Shown in pieces: positions 61,901-64,000 of a DNA stretch of 64,000 nt (its first letter is position 1; each line of letters begins with the position of its first letter). Source of the DNA: Prochlorococcus sp. AG-355-P18 (lineage in GTDB: Bacteria > Cyanobacteriota > Cyanobacteriia > PCC-6307 > Cyanobiaceae); NCBI GenBank assembly GCA_003280515.1, contig QCER01000005.1, positions 20,530 to 84,529 of the forward strand. Reading direction: 5' to 3'. Both the position numbers and the translations under genes were made by a program. A model generated the notes under the pieces. The model ran no database searches. It saw nothing but the letters and a program-made list of their open reading frames with translations, and had not been told where the DNA came from.

Positions 61901-62564
61901 AGAATATGAAGGTAAGAGTCTTGACTCTTTGCAATCAGAAATTTCGATTATAAATGCAAAACTAGAAAGCTTAGAACCTGTCAATATGTTGGCTCTTGAT
62001 GAACTAGAAGAATTAATTGAGAGATTAAATGGTTTGCGAGAAAAATTAGAAATTCTATCTAATGAAAGATCTGAATTATTGCTGAGAATAGAAACTGTAT
62101 CTACGATGCGTCAAGAAGCTTTTATGCAAGCATTTACAGAAGTTGATAGACATTTTAGAGAAATTTTTGCAAATTTATCTGATGGAGATGGATTTCTTCA
62201 ACTTGAAAATCCTAATTCTCCTTTAGAAGGAGGATTAACTTTAGTGGCTCATCCTAAGGGAAAAAATGTCAGAAGATTAGCGTCTATGTCAGGTGGTGAA
62301 AAATCGTTAACTGCTTTAAGTTTTTTATTTGCTTTGCAAAAGTATAAGCCTTCACCTTTTTATGCATTAGACGAGGTTGATAGTTTTTTAGATGGTATTA
62401 ATGTTGAAAGGTTGTCAAAACTAATATCAAATCAGTCATCAAATGCTCAATTTATAGTCGTAAGTCATAGAAGGCCTATGATTAGTGCATCTGAACGAAC
62501 AATTGGGGTTGCGCAAGCAAGAGGTGCTAATACTCAAGTTCTTGGGTTACCAAATGCTGCATAA
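58974..62564 (+). CDS. smc: chromosome segregation protein SMC
   Basis: GPNGSGKSNILDGILF; long coiled coils and hinge; SGGEKSLTALSFLFALQ; TTG start. Confidence 0.96.
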   Translation: MRLVHINQVEFENFKSFGGNVKIPLEEGFTVVTGPNGSGKSNILDGILFCLGLANSRGMRAERLPDLINNSKVKEGKSSETSVSVKFNIQDWSPREDLSPLELEEEEIALNKGQKEWLVSRKLRLMPGGSYASTYTSDGKQCTLQQIQRILRDISVDPEGSNVVMQGDVTRIVSMNNKERRNLIDELAGVALFDTRIEQTNGKLNDVFERQERCEILENELQSSKNKLEKECEKAKRYKELKAKLLQITELEKVLIFEKQVKHVESIEKKESEIEKNKVLFNKQKESISNEISVLEDALKILVDELKEKGEDTLIKVNSDIGSINSSLRELDRISILNKEEGIKLQKQRDEIAISKRNIESEKMSQENFDDNFLNQLNLQINDLALKHKLSRKKLSDAAGESGEFSKQSIKLNAELESIKNQINPLEIKKRKIEEETIQNNIQKDEILSQIESLELEKQKLFQGNQSKKETSDIKSKNLESNSSEINSLKNEIDLLIKTKSRLNNEQLRLEKDLSRFESRKEALNESRGSYALRILLEAGLEGIHGYVAQLGEVSEKNRYALEIAAGNRLGQIVVDNDHIAAKAIEILKKRKAGRLTFLPLNRIKSQKKNYAISRFENNRENGFIDKAINLITFDEVYSDVFRYVFGDTLVFSDLSSARLSTQKNRLVTLSGELLEASGAITGGSKLNKDLAYRFGINNDIDDSSPIKERLLVIEEALKESNNDLMLKNNRLSILNSNRSQIIEDCASFNKEIEVNQDSLKAVSQRIEDCKSRLNKLDTANNLLVNDLGHLKNQLKPYHDKFDQLQTIQKANYEKNQKSSLIAFNDDFNNLDKKLELLIKERNTLLDKKNQFALNKERINNSLKITLLQEKNLQESIKQLAIAHSEWIEKRDQFKKELSDLDNQKNSLEKNLGLLRRKRDELNSSISNKRQEYNNYLLKLEYLERDLHSLKEEMRSEKIKLENYKKDLPNPSPEFGEYEGKSLDSLQSEISIINAKLESLEPVNMLALDELEELIERLNGLREKLEILSNERSELLLRIETVSTMRQEAFMQAFTEVDRHFREIFANLSDGDGFLQLENPNSPLEGGLTLVAHPKGKNVRRLASMSGGEKSLTALSFLFALQKYKPSPFYALDEVDSFLDGINVERLSKLISNQSSNAQFIVVSHRRPMISASERTIGVAQARGANTQVLGLPNAA

Positions 62565-62609
62565 ACACACTTTTTTAAATTTATACGTCAGAATGATAAA
62601 AAGAAATTT

Positions 62610-63653
62610 ATGAGCTTGTCTAACACATCTGCTAATAATAATCTCCCTAATTCGGTTCCAAGTGAACGTTTATGGTTAAGGTCAGAATTAATGGGAACAC
62701 AAGTGATAACTACTGATACTGGAAGGCGGCTAGGCGTAGTTGGCGAAGTTGTTGTTGATATTGATAGAAGAGAGGTGGTCGCTTTGGGACTAAGAGATAA
62801 TCCACTTACAAGATTTTTACCAGGTTTGCCAAAATGGATGCCTTTAGAAAGTATAAAGCAAGTTGGAGATGTCATATTAGTTGACTCTCTAGATTCTTTG
62901 AGTGAAAGTTTTTCTCCAGAAAGGTATGGGAAGGTAATTAATTGTCAAGTGATTACAGAATCTGGACAACTTCTGGGAAGAGTTCTTGGCTTTTCTTTTG
63001 ATATTGAGACTGGGGATTTGATATCTCTTGTTATGGGTGCTGTTGGTGTTCCACTTTTAGGCGAGGGGGTTTTAAGTACTTGGGAAATACCTGCTGAGGA
63101 AATTGTAAGTAGTGGTACCGATAGGATCATTGTTTATGAAGGTGCGGAAGAAAAATTGAAGCAACTAAGTAGTGGACTACTTGAGAAACTTGGCGTCGGG
63201 GGTTCTTCATGGGATGAAAGGGAAGTAAATGGATACTCAGCAAATCTTGTACCTGTTGAGAATCAGTTACTTTCAGGTTCTGAATCAGAACAGCAAAACA
63301 ATTTGGTAGAGGAATATGAAGAAGTTTTTGAACAAGATGATTATGAAGATGATTATGAAGATGAACTTGAATATGTTGAAATAAAGGGTTCTGAAGAAGA
63401 AATAAATAATAGAAAAAAGCTATACATGGATAATGATGATTCTGATCAGATCCAGAATCAAAATAGTGTTAATCAAATAGATGAAAAAAATAATATTGAT
63501 TTAAAGCAAAAAAAACAATCAACTACTAATTTAGCTTCTAAAAGACCAATTCAAAATGCAACTGAAACTTTAGATATTGAACCACTAAATGAACAAAATT
63601 TAGTTCAAGATAATAAAAAATCAGAAAAGTTTGAAATTGATGATCCCTGGTAA
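62610..63653 (+). CDS. PRC-barrel domain protein
   Basis: GRRLGVVGEVVVDIDRREVVALGL repeated PRC-barrel motifs; acidic C-terminus. Confidence 0.85.
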   Translation: MSLSNTSANNNLPNSVPSERLWLRSELMGTQVITTDTGRRLGVVGEVVVDIDRREVVALGLRDNPLTRFLPGLPKWMPLESIKQVGDVILVDSLDSLSESFSPERYGKVINCQVITESGQLLGRVLGFSFDIETGDLISLVMGAVGVPLLGEGVLSTWEIPAEEIVSSGTDRIIVYEGAEEKLKQLSSGLLEKLGVGGSSWDEREVNGYSANLVPVENQLLSGSESEQQNNLVEEYEEVFEQDDYEDDYEDELEYVEIKGSEEEINNRKKLYMDNDDSDQIQNQNSVNQIDEKNNIDLKQKKQSTTNLASKRPIQNATETLDIEPLNEQNLVQDNKKSEKFEIDDPW

Positions 63654-63656
63654 TTG

Positions 63657-64000
63657 TTAAAGTTTTTTTATTGAATTAACAATAATAGAAGCAAGTTTTT
63701 TTGCAGCACCTTTATCACCTCTTTCTTTGTTTAGATTATCTCTAATACTTTTTAATTGATCTCTATTTTTAATAAGAAATAATACTTCTCTTGCAATTTT
63801 TATTGTTGAAATATTACCTATCCTTTCAGGGACAATCATTCTTTTAGCTTTAATATTTGGCCAAGCAAAAAACTTCTTTTTTTTAAAGTAGAAATTTTTA
63901 ATTATAAAAGTTAGGAATCTATTTATGAATGAAATTTTTCCAACTACCCCAAAAATACCATCCCAAGCGTTCATCATATTTAAATGTTGAGTTGGCAGAA
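63657..64000 (-). CDS. lipid-A-disaccharide synthase-related protein, C-terminal part (continues past window end)
   Basis: Frame stays open to the window end (...LPTQHLNMMNAWDGIFG); AWPNIKAKRMIVPERIGN resembles LpxB/MurG-like C-terminus. Confidence 0.55.
   Translation of the reverse strand, partial: LPTQHLNMMNAWDGIFGVVGKISFINRFLTFIIKNFYFKKKKFFAWPNIKAKRMIVPERIGNISTIKIAREVLFLIKNRDQLKSIRDNLNKERGDKGAAKKLASIIVNSIKKL

Overview
AT-rich, densely packed cyanobacterial chromosome window. Gene content, the two-piece permuted tmRNA with tag ANKIVSFSRQTAPVAA, cbiD, gap2 and an Flv1/Flv3-type pair fit a high-light Prochlorococcus; the taxonomic call is inference. About 57 kb is ordinary core genome: queG, nusB, ftsY, argH, dusA, msrB, grpE-dnaJ, rsgA, murB-murC, gap2, thiL, efp-accB, pdxA, cbiD, guaA, ftsI/PBP, flavodiiron pair, alaS, speA, ndk, gatB, coaE, argJ, smc and others. 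The exception is a compact insertion of about 6.5 kb (roughly 27444-33998) at the 3' end of guaA. It is bounded by a 12-bp direct repeat (TGAGTGGGAGTA) and contains a tyrosine integrase, a probable HUH (rolling-circle type) Rep protein, a large protein with a possible ParB/KorB-like HTH segment, a serine recombinase, and several short ORFs that the supplied ORF track misses (three on the minus strand at 29262-29764, two of them ribbon-helix-helix-like). A repeated 14-bp motif (TGTAGAGAAATCGT and variants) precedes three transcription units of the element, and TCACACA-type repeats cluster inside both ends. I see no capsid, terminase, conjugation or obvious cargo gene. I interpret it as an integrated cryptic plasmid, satellite or tycheposon-like element with its own regulon; this is the main candidate for a previously undescribed system. 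Secondary points: a YadA-anchor-like adhesin with a coiled-coil extension after the anchor, a ParA gene overlapping a small membrane-protein gene out of frame, a 30-bp minisatellite in ftsY, a Cas4-like stand-alone nuclease next to the insertion, and several tiny unannotated ORFs.
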